7,183 nucleotides of DNA from Candidatus Omnitrophota bacterium (GCA_020052635.1 JAGVOR010000139.1:1-7183); one strand, 5' to 3'; counted from the stretch's first letter, positions 1 to 6,868 are shown. The notes: generated by a model from the letters alone, not told the origin. Numbers and translations: made by a program.

Positions 1-705
1 GCCGAGGCATTTTTTTCCGCCGGCAATACCGGGGCAGTGGTTTGCGCGGCGACTTTGGAATTGCGGCTTTTGCCCGGGATTGAACGCCCGGGGATCGGCC
101 TGGTTACGCCTACCTTAAAAGGTAACTCTTTGATTATTGACGTGGGGGCCAATATCGACCCTAAACCCAGCCAGTTATTGCAATATGGAATTATGGCGGA
201 TGCTTATTGCAAGACCATCTTGAATAAACCTAACCCTACTGTGGGCTTGTTGAATATCGGCGAAGAAGAGAAAAAGGGCACGGATTTTATCCGCGAGGCC
301 TATGAGCTTTTGGAAAAAAGTAAAGTAAATTTTACCGGTAATATTGAAGGCAAGGACCTGTTTACGGGTAAGTGCGATATTATTGTTTGCGACGGTTTTG
401 TCGGCAATGTGGCATTAAAAGTTTCGGAGAGCGCCGCTGAGGCGATGCAAAAATTCCTCAAACGCCATCTTTTAAGTAATATCTGGGGAAAACTGGGCTT
501 GATTTTTATGATGCCCAGCCTTAAGCGTTTTAAGAAAGAAATCGATTACGCGGAATACGGCGGAGCGCTTTTGTTGGGAGTCAACGGGGTAGTGATTATC
601 GGCCATGGCCGCTCAAATGCCCGGGCGATCAAAAATGCCATCCGGGTAGCCAAAGAAGAGATCGAGCGCCAAGTCAATGCCAAAATCCTGGAAGCAATCA
701 AATAA
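1..705 (+). CDS. plsX: Phosphate acyltransferase PlsX, 5'-truncated by the window edge
   Basis: PlsX converts acyl-ACP and phosphate to acyl-phosphate, the acyl donor for PlsY, at the cytoplasmic face of the membrane. It links fatty-acid synthesis to phospholipid synthesis. The reading frame is open from base 1, so the true start lies upstream; 234 residues are visible of a usual ~330. The GTG at 37 is internal, because the residues before it (A-E-A-F-F-SAGNTGA) form the conserved PlsX SAGNTGA motif. Other family signatures are DVGANIDPKP (visible residues 47-56), IVCDGFVGNVALK (about 128-140), YGGALLLGVNG (about 186-196) and GHGRSNA (about 201-207). The stop is TAA at 703-705, 20 nt before fabH, which implies one transcript. 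Identity is secure; only the N-terminal third is missing. Confidence 0.96.
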   Translation, partial: AEAFFSAGNTGAVVCAATLELRLLPGIERPGIGLVTPTLKGNSLIIDVGANIDPKPSQLLQYGIMADAYCKTILNKPNPTVGLLNIGEEEKKGTDFIREAYELLEKSKVNFTGNIEGKDLFTGKCDIIVCDGFVGNVALKVSESAAEAMQKFLKRHLLSNIWGKLGLIFMMPSLKRFKKEIDYAEYGGALLLGVNGVVIIGHGRSNARAIKNAIRVAKEEIERQVNAKILEAIK

Positions 706-725
706 TCCGATAGAAAGGTAGTTAA

Positions 726-1703
726 GTGAAAAAAGTAGGTTTTCTCGGGGTAGGCGAATACCTGCCGGAAAAGATTTTAACTAATCAGCAGCTGGAAAAG
801 ATGGTCGATACCTCGGATGAGTGGATTACCACGCGTACCGGTATCAAGGAGAGGCATTTAGCGGCATCCGGTGAGGCAGCTTCGGATTTAGCTTTTAAGG
901 CGGCGCAGAAGGCGCTGGCCAACGCTAATTTTAAACCCGCAGACCTCGAATTAATTATCGTCGCTACAATTACCGGGGATATGCCTACGCCTTCAACGGC
1001 GGCGATCCTGCAGAATATGCTGGGGGCGCCAAAGGCAGCCTGTTTTGATCTTTCCGCGGCCTGCGCCGGTTTTGTTTACGGTATCTCGGTAGCCCAGCAG
1101 TTTATCGCTAGCGGTACTTATAAGAATGCTTTGGTAGTTGGCGCGGAAGTACTATCGTCAATTACCGATTGGCAGGACCGCAATACCTGTGTTTTGTTCG
1201 GTGATGGAGCAGGGGCAGTAGTTTTGGCGGAAGTCAAGCACGGCGGGATTATTTCGACCTATTTAGGCTGTGATGGTTCCAAAGTAGATATTCTCAATGT
1301 CCCCGGAGGCGGTTCCAGAAACCCGGCTACGCATACTACGGTAGATGCCCACCAGCATTTTCTAAAAATGTCCGGTAACGAATTATTCAAGATCGCGGTG
1401 AATACGATGACCATGGCCGCCCAAACGGTATTAAAGCAGGCAGGTTTGACATTCGCCGATGTCGATTTGATTATTCCCCATCAAGCTAATTCACGGATTA
1501 TTATGGCCGTGGCTAAGAAATTAGGGATTCCGGAAGAGAAGGTTTATCTTAATATCGAAAGATGCGGTAATATGTCCAGCGCTTCTACGGTTACCGCCCT
1601 TGTTGAAGCGGTGGCTGAAGGTAAGGTTAAGCGGGGAGATATCATTCTTCTGGATGCATTCGGGGCAGGCCTGGTTTGGGGCGCTTGCATTATTAAATGG
1701 TAG
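726..1703 (+). CDS. fabH: 3-oxoacyl-ACP synthase III (KAS III, FabH)
   Basis: FabH condenses an acyl-CoA primer with malonyl-ACP and so starts each fatty-acid chain in the cytosol. The 325-residue length is normal. The thiolase-fold catalytic triad is complete: Cys113 in SAACAGF, His252 in PHQAN and Asn282 in GNMSSAS. The N-terminal DTSDEWITTRTGI stretch (28-40) and the GDGAGAVVL segment (159-167) are also typical. The start is a GTG at 726, supported by AAAGG at 714-718 with 7-nt spacing and by alignment of the N-terminus (KKVGFLGVGEYLPE) with the family. The last 7 nt overlap the start of fabD, so the two are likely translationally coupled. Whether the primer is straight or branched cannot be read from the sequence alone. 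Confidence 0.97.
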   Translation: MKKVGFLGVGEYLPEKILTNQQLEKMVDTSDEWITTRTGIKERHLAASGEAASDLAFKAAQKALANANFKPADLELIIVATITGDMPTPSTAAILQNMLGAPKAACFDLSAACAGFVYGISVAQQFIASGTYKNALVVGAEVLSSITDWQDRNTCVLFGDGAGAVVLAEVKHGGIISTYLGCDGSKVDILNVPGGGSRNPATHTTVDAHQHFLKMSGNELFKIAVNTMTMAAQTVLKQAGLTFADVDLIIPHQANSRIIMAVAKKLGIPEEKVYLNIERCGNMSSASTVTALVEAVAEGKVKRGDIILLDAFGAGLVWGACIIKW

Positions 1704-2593
1704 GTTATCTTTTTGCCGGCCAGGGCAGCCAGTATGTGGGGATGGGTAAGGATCTTTATGAAAATTTCCCGTCTGCCAAGGCAGTTTTTGACCAAGCGGA
1801 TGAAGTTTTAGGTTTTTCGATCAGCCAGCTTTGTTTTAACGGCCCGCTTGAGGAGTTAACCAAGACGAATAATTGCCAACCGGCAATTGTGACGATGTCG
1901 GTTGCCTGCTGGCAAGCATATTTGAGCCGCCATCCGGAAGTTGACGGGTATATGGCGGGTTTAAGTTTAGGGGAGTATTCGGCTTTAGTGGCCAGCGGAG
2001 CGCTTGAGTTTTCCGACGCGGTTTATCTGGTGGCCCGCCGGGGTGAGTTTATGGAAGAGGAGGCGGTTAAGCGGCCGGGTAAGATGCTTTCGGTGATCGG
2101 CCTGGATTTGGCCGCTGCCCGGGAGGTTTGCGTAAAAGCCGGTGCCGAGGTAGCTAATATTAATTGTCCGGGCCAGACCGTAATTTCCGGCAGTGCCGCC
2201 GCGATTGAGCAGGCGCAAACGCTGGCTAAAGCAGCAGGGGCCAAGCTGGCGGTGCCTTTAGAGGTCAGCGGGGCGTTCCATTCTTCATTTATGCAAGGGG
2301 CTTGCGCAAAACTGGCTCAGGAGTTAGATAAGATGAAGATCAATACTCCTAAATGGCCGGTGGTTTGTAATGTCACGGGTAAGTCGGTTACCGATGCTGC
2401 CGAGATTAAACAAAACCTAATCCGGCAGGTTTCTTCCAGTGTCCTCTGGGAAGATTCGATGAAATTGATCCTGTCAAAAGGGGTAACCAGCTTTATTGAA
2501 TTTGGCCCGGGTAAAGTATTGAAAGGGTTAATGCGCAGGATTGAGGGTAACGCCCAGGTAATAAATATAGAGAAGGGTGCGGATATCATTTAA
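1697..2593 (+). CDS. fabD: Malonyl-CoA:ACP transacylase (FabD)
   Basis: FabD moves malonyl from CoA to the carrier protein AcpP, supplying the extender unit for FabH and FabF. The 298-residue protein has the family landmarks in order: FAGQGSQ (6-12, with the oxyanion-hole Gln12), the nucleophile Ser90 in GLSLGEY (88-94), the malonyl-carboxylate-binding Arg115 in ARRGEFM, the catalytic His195 in SGAFHS, and the C-terminal FIEFGPGKVL (266-275). The residue before the nucleophile is Leu where E. coli and many others have His (GHSLGE). The ATG start lies inside the end of fabH (ATGGTAG, with the fabH TAG at 1701-1703), and I see no good Shine-Dalgarno site, so translation probably depends on ribosomes finishing fabH. 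Confidence 0.96.
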   Translation: MVGYLFAGQGSQYVGMGKDLYENFPSAKAVFDQADEVLGFSISQLCFNGPLEELTKTNNCQPAIVTMSVACWQAYLSRHPEVDGYMAGLSLGEYSALVASGALEFSDAVYLVARRGEFMEEEAVKRPGKMLSVIGLDLAAAREVCVKAGAEVANINCPGQTVISGSAAAIEQAQTLAKAAGAKLAVPLEVSGAFHSSFMQGACAKLAQELDKMKINTPKWPVVCNVTGKSVTDAAEIKQNLIRQVSSSVLWEDSMKLILSKGVTSFIEFGPGKVLKGLMRRIEGNAQVINIEKGADII

Positions 2594-2616
2594 AAATATT
2601 TTAGGGGGTAAGCCTA

Positions 2617-3360
2617 ATGAGACTACAAGATAAAGTGGCCCTAATCACCGGTGGAGCAAGAGGTATCGGCCAAGCGATTGCCATGACCTTTGCCAGGGAG
2701 GGTGCGGATATCGTGGTGGCGGATGTTAACCTGGAAATTGCCCAAAAAACTGCCGCAGATATCGAAGGTTTAGGCCGCAAAGCGATGGCTTTAGCGATGG
2801 ATGTGACTAACTATGAAGCGGTCGAAGACGGGGTAAACAAAATTCTTGACAAAATGGGAAAGGTTGATATATTAGTTAACAACGCAGGGATTACTAAAGA
2901 CAATCTTTTGCTGAGAATGTCCCAAAGCGACTGGGATGCGGTAATTAATGTCAACCTGAAAGGTACATTTAACTGTATTAAAGCTGTGTCGCGGCCGATG
3001 GTTAAGCAAAGAAGCGGCAGGATTATCAGTATCGCTTCGATCATCGGTTTGATGGGTAATCCGGGCCAGGCCAATTATGCGGCCTCCAAAGCCGGAATAA
3101 TTGCTCTTACAAAAACAGTGGCTAAGGAATTAGCCAGCCGTAATATTAATGCCAATGCGGTGGCCCCGGGTTTTATTCAGACTGAGATGACGGCTAAACT
3201 GCCGGAAGAGATCAAAAAGAAGATGCAAGAGGCTATTCCGCTTGGCACATTAGGTACTCCTGAAGATGTGGCTAATCTGTGTTTGTTTTTAGCCTCCCAG
3301 GAGTCAAGGTATATCACCGGTCAGGTTATTACCGTTGACGGCGGTATGGTGATGGCGTAA
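2617..3360 (+). CDS. fabG: 3-oxoacyl-ACP reductase (FabG)
   Basis: FabG reduces 3-oxoacyl-ACP to 3-hydroxyacyl-ACP with NADPH, the first reduction of each elongation cycle. The 247-residue protein is a classical short-chain dehydrogenase. It has the cofactor-binding TGGARGIG (11-18), NNAG (88-91) and the catalytic residues Asn113, Ser141, Tyr154 and Lys158 (YAASK). The C-terminal TGQVITVDGGMVM is typical of FabG rather than of other dehydrogenases in the superfamily. The ATG is preceded by a strong AGGGGG (2603-2608) at 8-nt spacing. It sits 23 nt after fabD, consistent with the same operon. The cluster context makes FabG the safe assignment within a large and promiscuous family. Confidence 0.95.
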   Translation: MRLQDKVALITGGARGIGQAIAMTFAREGADIVVADVNLEIAQKTAADIEGLGRKAMALAMDVTNYEAVEDGVNKILDKMGKVDILVNNAGITKDNLLLRMSQSDWDAVINVNLKGTFNCIKAVSRPMVKQRSGRIISIASIIGLMGNPGQANYAASKAGIIALTKTVAKELASRNINANAVAPGFIQTEMTAKLPEEIKKKMQEAIPLGTLGTPEDVANLCLFLASQESRYITGQVITVDGGMVMA

Positions 3361-3398
3361 TTTTTTATAAAAAAGCCCCTGGAGTAAAGGGCTCATTT
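3361..3398 (+). terminator. Imperfect stem-loop after fabG, possible weak or partial terminator
   Basis: Directly after the fabG stop there is a perfect A/T palindrome, T6-ATA6 (3361-3374), running into a short stem AGCCC (3374-3378) / GGGCT (3389-3393). Flanking A and T bases (3369-3371 with 3396-3398) can extend the stem across two mismatches. On the + strand the 3' side is only CATTTAA, so termination would be inefficient. On the - strand the same stem is followed by six T residues and would look like a better terminator, although no gene is seen on that strand. It may reduce readthrough from fabG into acpP, leaving acpP to its own promoter. Confidence 0.4.
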
Positions 3399-3399
3399 A

Positions 3400-3428
3400 A
3401 TACCCGGAATTGAAGTGAGGGGTATAAT
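3400..3428 (+). promoter_or_regulatory. Candidate acpP promoter -10 box overlapping a small inverted repeat
   Basis: A perfect TATAAT lies at 3423-3428, about 60 nt before the acpP start and in the only sizeable gap inside the fatty-acid cluster. It overlaps the right arm of a 6-bp inverted repeat, ATACCC (3400-3405) / GGGTAT (3420-3425), which could be an operator. No convincing -35 box is found at 16-18 nt spacing: the 17-nt position is ATACCC, and TTGAAG at 3410 is too close. Separate, strong expression of acpP is common in bacteria because ACP is very abundant, which makes an internal promoter plausible. The box alone is weak evidence. Confidence 0.35.
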
Positions 3429-3430
3429 TC

Positions 3431-3472
3431 GCGCATCAACTTACTCACACTGCGTGTTCGTAAGTTGAGCGC
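3431..3472 (+). repeat. Long hairpin in the acpP leader
   Basis: GCGC (3431-3434) pairs with GCGC (3469-3472) and, past one bulged A (3435), TCAACTTAC (3436-3444) pairs perfectly with GTAAGTTGA (3460-3468). Above a symmetric TC/TC internal loop, ACAC (3447-3450) pairs with GTGT (3454-3457) over a TGC loop, giving 17 bp in all. It ends only 5 nt before the strong acpP ribosome binding site and starts just after the candidate -10 box, so it would sit at the 5' end of an acpP mRNA. It might stabilise the messenger or tune its translation, or it may be a palindromic repeat; its core resembles the palindrome of the units at 6872-6997. No T-tract follows, so it is not a terminator. Confidence 0.7.
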
Positions 3473-3489
3473 TCATTAAGGAGGAGACA

Positions 3490-3726
3490 ATGGCATCACA
3501 AGAGAAAGTAAAATCAATCATAGCTGAACAGTTAGGCGTAAAACCCGAAGAGGTTACTCCGGAAGCATCGTTTGTCGATGATTTAGGGGCGGATTCATTG
3601 GATACCGTAGAATTAGTTATGGCTTTAGAGGAAGAGTTCGGTATCGAAATTCCCGATGAGGATGCGGAAAAGATTGCCACCGTCGGCGATGCCATCAAGT
3701 ATATTGATGAAAAAAGCGCCAAATAA
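3490..3726 (+). CDS. acpP: Acyl carrier protein (AcpP)
   Basis: AcpP carries growing acyl chains on a 4'-phosphopantetheine arm between the Fab enzymes and to PlsX. At 78 residues it has the normal size. The attachment site is Ser36 in DLGADSLD (31-38), followed by the acidic recognition helix ([12 protein letters not shown]) that docks partner enzymes. Helix I ([12 protein letters not shown]) and the C-terminal helix ([12 protein letters not shown]) are also standard. The protein is strongly acidic, as expected. The ATG has the best ribosome binding site in the window, AAGGAGG (3478-3484) at 5-nt spacing. Together with the preceding 129-nt gap, candidate promoter and leader hairpin, this suggests independent high-level expression within the cluster. 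Confidence 0.98.
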   Translation: MASQEKVKSIIAEQLGVKPEEVTPEASFVDDLGADSLDTVELVMALEEEFGIEIPDEDAEKIATVGDAIKYIDEKSAK

Positions 3727-3734
3727 GTTATAAT
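3704..3734 (+). promoter_or_regulatory. Weak candidate promoter for fabF inside the end of acpP
   Basis: TTGATG (3704-3709), within the last codons of acpP, and a perfect TATAAT (3729-3734) just past its stop could form a promoter for fabF, but the 19-nt spacer is longer than the favoured 17. A start near 3741 would place the 12-bp stem-loop at 3749-3785 at the 5' end of the fabF message. The region is AT-rich, so a chance match is quite possible. Confidence 0.2.
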
Positions 3735-3748
3735 CAGCCGTAAAAACC

Positions 3749-3785
3749 AATTTACCCCGCAGTTTTAACTATCGCGGGGTAAATT
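3749..3785 (+). terminator. 12-bp stem-loop between acpP and fabF, probable partial terminator or mRNA-end structure
   Basis: AATTTACCCCGC (3749-3760) is perfectly complementary to GCGGGGTAAATT (3774-3785) across a 13-nt loop. The lower stem is A/T and the upper stem is GC-rich. Downstream sequence is TATATTAATCTAATT rather than a clean T run, so termination is likely incomplete, releasing an abundant acpP transcript and letting some polymerase reach fabF. The stem ends 15 nt before the fabF ATG, within the footprint of an initiating ribosome, so it could also affect fabF translation. Confidence 0.6.
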
Positions 3786-3800
3786 TATATTAATCTAATT

Positions 3801-5045
3801 ATGAAAAAACGAGTTGTGATTACAGGTTTAGGGGTGATTAGCCCGGTAGGCAACGATGTTCCAAGTTTTTGGAGCGCATTAGTCGAAGGTAAGGGTGGAA
3901 TTGGGCCGATTACAGCTTTTGATGCGGCAGGTTTTGATTCCCGGATTGCCGCGGAGGTCAAGAATTTCGACCCGACGCAGCATGGGATTTCGCTTAAGGA
4001 AATTAAGCGCACCGCAAAATTCGTGCAGTATGCGGTCGCCGCGGCTAAACAGGCAATCGAATCAAGCGGGCTGAACTTAGATCAGGAGGACAGGCATCGG
4101 ATCGGGGTGGTTGTCGGTTCCGGAATCGGCAGTTTGCAAACGATTGAAGATGAACATAAGATTTTGTTGAGTAAGGGGCCTTCCAGGCTTTCCCCGTTTT
4201 TAATCCCTATGCTCATCGTAAATGAAGCCGCCGGTTTAGTAGCGATTGTTCATGGATTAAAAGGGCCTAATACCTGCATTGCCACGGCTTGTGCTTCAGG
4301 ATCGCATTCCATTGGAGATGCTTACCGGTCAATTCTTTATGGGGATGCTGATGTGATGCTTGCCGGCGGTACTGAAGCATGCATTGTTTCTACCTCCGTA
4401 GGTGGTTTTTGTGCTTTAAGAGCACTTTCTACCCGTAATGATGCTCCGCAGAAGGCATCTCGCCCCTTTGACCGGGATCGGGACGGTTTTATTATGGGGG
4501 AAGGTGCCGGGCTGGTAGTTATGGAAACTTTAGAGCACGCCCGAGCCAGAAAGGCAAATATTATCGCTGAAATCGTCGGCTACGGCTCAACCTGTGATGC
4601 TTACCATATTACCGCTCCTGATCCTGACGGGGCGGGGGCCGCGGCAGCGATGACTATGGCGTTAAAAGATGCGGGGATGGATCCGCAGGAAATTACTTAT
4701 ATTAATGCCCACGGTACCTCGACCAAGCTTAATGATAAAATTGAAACACTGTCTATGAAAAAAGCATTCGGTGCTCATAGCAAGAAAGTGATGGTTTCAT
4801 CGACTAAATCGGTAACCGGCCATCTTTTAGGTGCAGCCGGAGGCGTAGAATTTGTGGCTTGTTGTTTAGCGATTAAAGAAGGGGTTGTTCCTCCTACCAT
4901 CAATTATGAGTATCCTGATCCGGAGTGTGATTTGGATTATGTCCCCAACACCGCACGTAAGGTTGAAGTTAATGCCTGCATGTCCAATTCTCTAGGGTTT
5001 GGCGGACACAACGCCTCTCTGATTGTCAAGAAATTTAAAGGTTAA
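3801..5045 (+). CDS. fabF: 3-oxoacyl-ACP synthase II (KAS II, FabF)
   Basis: FabF condenses acyl-ACP with malonyl-ACP to elongate the chain by two carbons. The 414-residue protein has the decarboxylating-condensing active site: Cys164 in TACASGSH, His304 in NAHGTST, Lys336 in SSTKSVTGH and His341. The gate Phe400 lies in NSLGFGGHNAS. The N-terminus MKKRVVITGLGVISPVG matches the family start, so the ATG at 3801 is secure even though no Shine-Dalgarno sequence precedes it; the leader is AT-rich and contains the 3' arm of a strong stem-loop. This is FabF-type rather than FabB-type by length and by its position next to acpP. It ends 62 nt before leuC. Confidence 0.97.
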   Translation: MKKRVVITGLGVISPVGNDVPSFWSALVEGKGGIGPITAFDAAGFDSRIAAEVKNFDPTQHGISLKEIKRTAKFVQYAVAAAKQAIESSGLNLDQEDRHRIGVVVGSGIGSLQTIEDEHKILLSKGPSRLSPFLIPMLIVNEAAGLVAIVHGLKGPNTCIATACASGSHSIGDAYRSILYGDADVMLAGGTEACIVSTSVGGFCALRALSTRNDAPQKASRPFDRDRDGFIMGEGAGLVVMETLEHARARKANIIAEIVGYGSTCDAYHITAPDPDGAGAAAAMTMALKDAGMDPQEITYINAHGTSTKLNDKIETLSMKKAFGAHSKKVMVSSTKSVTGHLLGAAGGVEFVACCLAIKEGVVPPTINYEYPDPECDLDYVPNTARKVEVNACMSNSLGFGGHNASLIVKKFKG

Positions 5046-5107
5046 ATTTAAAATAAGTAAACACACAACAGCAGGAATAAACCTTCGGTGGTAGGGCCTT
5101 TTTTAAA

Positions 5108-6367
5108 ATGGGTTATACGCTAGCGGAAAAAATTTTGATGCAGCATGCCGGTTTGTCAAAGATTAAGCCGGGGGAGTTTATTGAGGCCAAGGTAGACGTA
5201 GCTTTGGCCAATGATATTACCGCGCCGCTGGCCATTGCCGAATTTAAAAAATCGGGGTTTAGGCAGGTTTATAACAAAAATAAAATTGTTTTAGTGCCTG
5301 ATCATTTTGCCCCGGCCAAAGATTTAAAAAGCGCCAACCAATGCAAGATCCTGGCGGAATTCGCCAAAGAGCAAAAGATTAAAAACTATTTTGAAGTAGG
5401 GCAGATGGGGATTGAGCACGCGCTGCTTCCTGAAGCAGGGATTGTCTTGCCCGGAGATTTAATTGTCGGTGCGGATTCGCACACCTGTACTTACGGGGCG
5501 CTGGGGGCTTATGCCACCGGAATGGGGTCTACGGATCTGGCCCGCGCCTATATTGACGGCAAGTGCTGGTTGAAGGTGCCGCCGACAGTAAAGTTTATAT
5601 TTAAGGGTAAGTTGAATAAATGGGTGGGCGGCAAGGATCTGATACTTTATACCATCGGTCAAATCGGGGTGGATGGGGCTTTATATAAGGTAATGGAATT
5701 TAGCGGTCCGGTGATTAAAGGCTTAAGCATGGATGACCGATTTTCGATCTGCAATATGGCGATCGAGGCGGGGGCCAGGGCCGGGTTAATCGAGCCGGAT
5801 GAAAAAACTAAAAAGTATGTGGCCGGGTTTAAGCGCCAACCGAAATTTTATTATTCCGACCCGGATGCTCAATATGAAAAGATATACGAATGGGATGTTA
5901 CCGGCTTAGAGCCGCTAGTGGCTTGCCCGCATTTACCTAGCAATGTCAAGCCGGTCAGTGCCTTAAAAGATATCAAGATTAACCAGGCCGTAATCGGTTC
6001 CTGTACGAACGGCAGGATTAGCGACCTGCGGATTGCCGCCTCGATACTGAAAGGGAAAAAGGCGGCTAAGGGGGTAAAATTGATTATTTTCCCGGCGACG
6101 CAGAAAATTTACTTGCAGGCGGTTAAGGAAGGGTTGGCTGAGATTTTTGTGAAAGCCGGCGGAGTATTTTCAACCCCTACCTGCGGGCCTTGCCTTGGCG
6201 GGCATATGGGGATTTTAACCGACGGCGAAGTAGCCGTCGCGACGACCAACCGTAACTTTATCGGGCGAATGGGCAGCCCCAAATCTTTTGTTTATCTGTC
6301 TAATCCGGCGGTGGCTGCCGCCAGCGCGATTACCGGTAAAATTACGCATCCGGCGAGGATCAAATGA
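5108..6367 (+). CDS. leuC: 3-isopropylmalate dehydratase large subunit (type 2 LeuC)
   Basis: With LeuD this subunit isomerises 2-isopropylmalate to 3-isopropylmalate in leucine synthesis. The 419-residue length is that of the type 2 (archaeal-like, HacA/LeuC2) family, shorter than the ~465-residue enterobacterial LeuC. The [4Fe-4S] ligands are Cys299 in IGSCTNGR and Cys359 and Cys362 in TCGPCLGGHMG. Other aconitase-family motifs are PDHFAP (64-69) and GADSHTCTYGALGA (121-134). The start fits the family N-terminus (M-x-x-T-x-x-E-K-I-L). The nearest Shine-Dalgarno-like sequence, AGGG at 5093-5096, is 11 nt away and so poorly placed. Homoaconitase is the main alternative by homology, but the LeuD loop and the following leuB favour isopropylmalate. 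It overlaps leuD by 4 nt. Confidence 0.9.
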   Translation: MGYTLAEKILMQHAGLSKIKPGEFIEAKVDVALANDITAPLAIAEFKKSGFRQVYNKNKIVLVPDHFAPAKDLKSANQCKILAEFAKEQKIKNYFEVGQMGIEHALLPEAGIVLPGDLIVGADSHTCTYGALGAYATGMGSTDLARAYIDGKCWLKVPPTVKFIFKGKLNKWVGGKDLILYTIGQIGVDGALYKVMEFSGPVIKGLSMDDRFSICNMAIEAGARAGLIEPDEKTKKYVAGFKRQPKFYYSDPDAQYEKIYEWDVTGLEPLVACPHLPSNVKPVSALKDIKINQAVIGSCTNGRISDLRIAASILKGKKAAKGVKLIIFPATQKIYLQAVKEGLAEIFVKAGGVFSTPTCGPCLGGHMGILTDGEVAVATTNRNFIGRMGSPKSFVYLSNPAVAAASAITGKITHPARIK

Positions 6368-6858
6368 TCATTAAAGGCAAAGTGCATAAATTCGGGGATG
6401 ATGTTAACACCGATGATATCATTGCGGCTAAATACCTGGTTTCAACCGACGCGCAGGAGCTGGGTAAACATTGTATGGAAACGATTAATCCGGAGTTTAG
6501 CCAAAGAGTCAGCCCGGGGGATATCATTGTTGCTGGCAGGAATTTTGGCTGCGGCTCAAGTCGGGAACATGCGCCTTTAGCGATTAAAGGGTGCGGGGTG
6601 CAGGCGGTAATCGCCAAAAGTTTTGCGGCCATTTTTTTTAGGAATGCGATCAATATCGGTTTGCCGTTTCTGGAGTCTAGTGAGGTGGAAAAGTTTAGCG
6701 ACGGCGATATGGTGGAAATCGATTTAGGCAGCGGGATAATTAAGAATTTAACTCAAGGCAAAACTTATCGTACCCAGGCTTTCCCCGGCTTCTTACAGCA
6801 GATCGTGGAAAGCGGGGGGTTGATTAATTACATTAAGCAGCAAAAGGCGAAAGCCTAA
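6364..6858 (+). CDS. leuD: 3-isopropylmalate dehydratase small subunit (LeuD)
   Basis: LeuD is the swivelling small subunit that completes the isopropylmalate isomerase active site and sets substrate choice. At 164 residues it is the short, archaeal-like type that pairs with type 2 LeuC. It has GDDVNTDDII (11-20), the substrate-binding GRNFGCGSSREHAP (58-71) and AIFFRNAINIG (89-99). The specificity loop reads YLVS (24-27). In the characterised Methanocaldococcus jannaschii enzymes this loop is YLRT in homoaconitase, with Arg26 recognising the extra carboxylate, and has Val in the isopropylmalate isomerase. Val26 here therefore supports the leucine-pathway role. The start overlaps the leuC stop (ATGA), with GAGG at 6355-6358 as a ribosome binding site, so the subunits are translationally coupled. 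Confidence 0.93.
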   Translation: MIIKGKVHKFGDDVNTDDIIAAKYLVSTDAQELGKHCMETINPEFSQRVSPGDIIVAGRNFGCGSSREHAPLAIKGCGVQAVIAKSFAAIFFRNAINIGLPFLESSEVEKFSDGDMVEIDLGSGIIKNLTQGKTYRTQAFPGFLQQIVESGGLINYIKQQKAKA

Positions 6859-6868
6859 AAGGAGTTTA

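Noticed and set aside
37..705. plsX beginning at the GTG at 37
   Set aside because: The frame is open to base 1 and the residues before 37 contain the conserved SAGNTGA motif, so the gene starts outside the window.
1544..2589. Several open frames on the - strand opposite fabH and fabD
   Set aside because: They are shadows of the coding strand, with no conserved motifs or initiation signals.
3431..3472. Integron attC site, because GTTGAGC at 3465 matches the GTTRRRY core
   Set aside because: The 42-nt hairpin lacks the usual spacer between R and L boxes, the left core is interrupted by an extra A, and there are no integron cassettes or integrase nearby.
3441..3722. A 93-codon open frame on the - strand opposite acpP
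   Set aside because: It is a low-complexity, Ser-rich antisense shadow of acpP codons with no recognisable domain.
5023..5054. Promoter for leuC formed by TTGTCA (5023) and TAAAAT (5049)
   Set aside because: The spacer is 20 nt and the region is AT-rich; the match is too weak to annotate.
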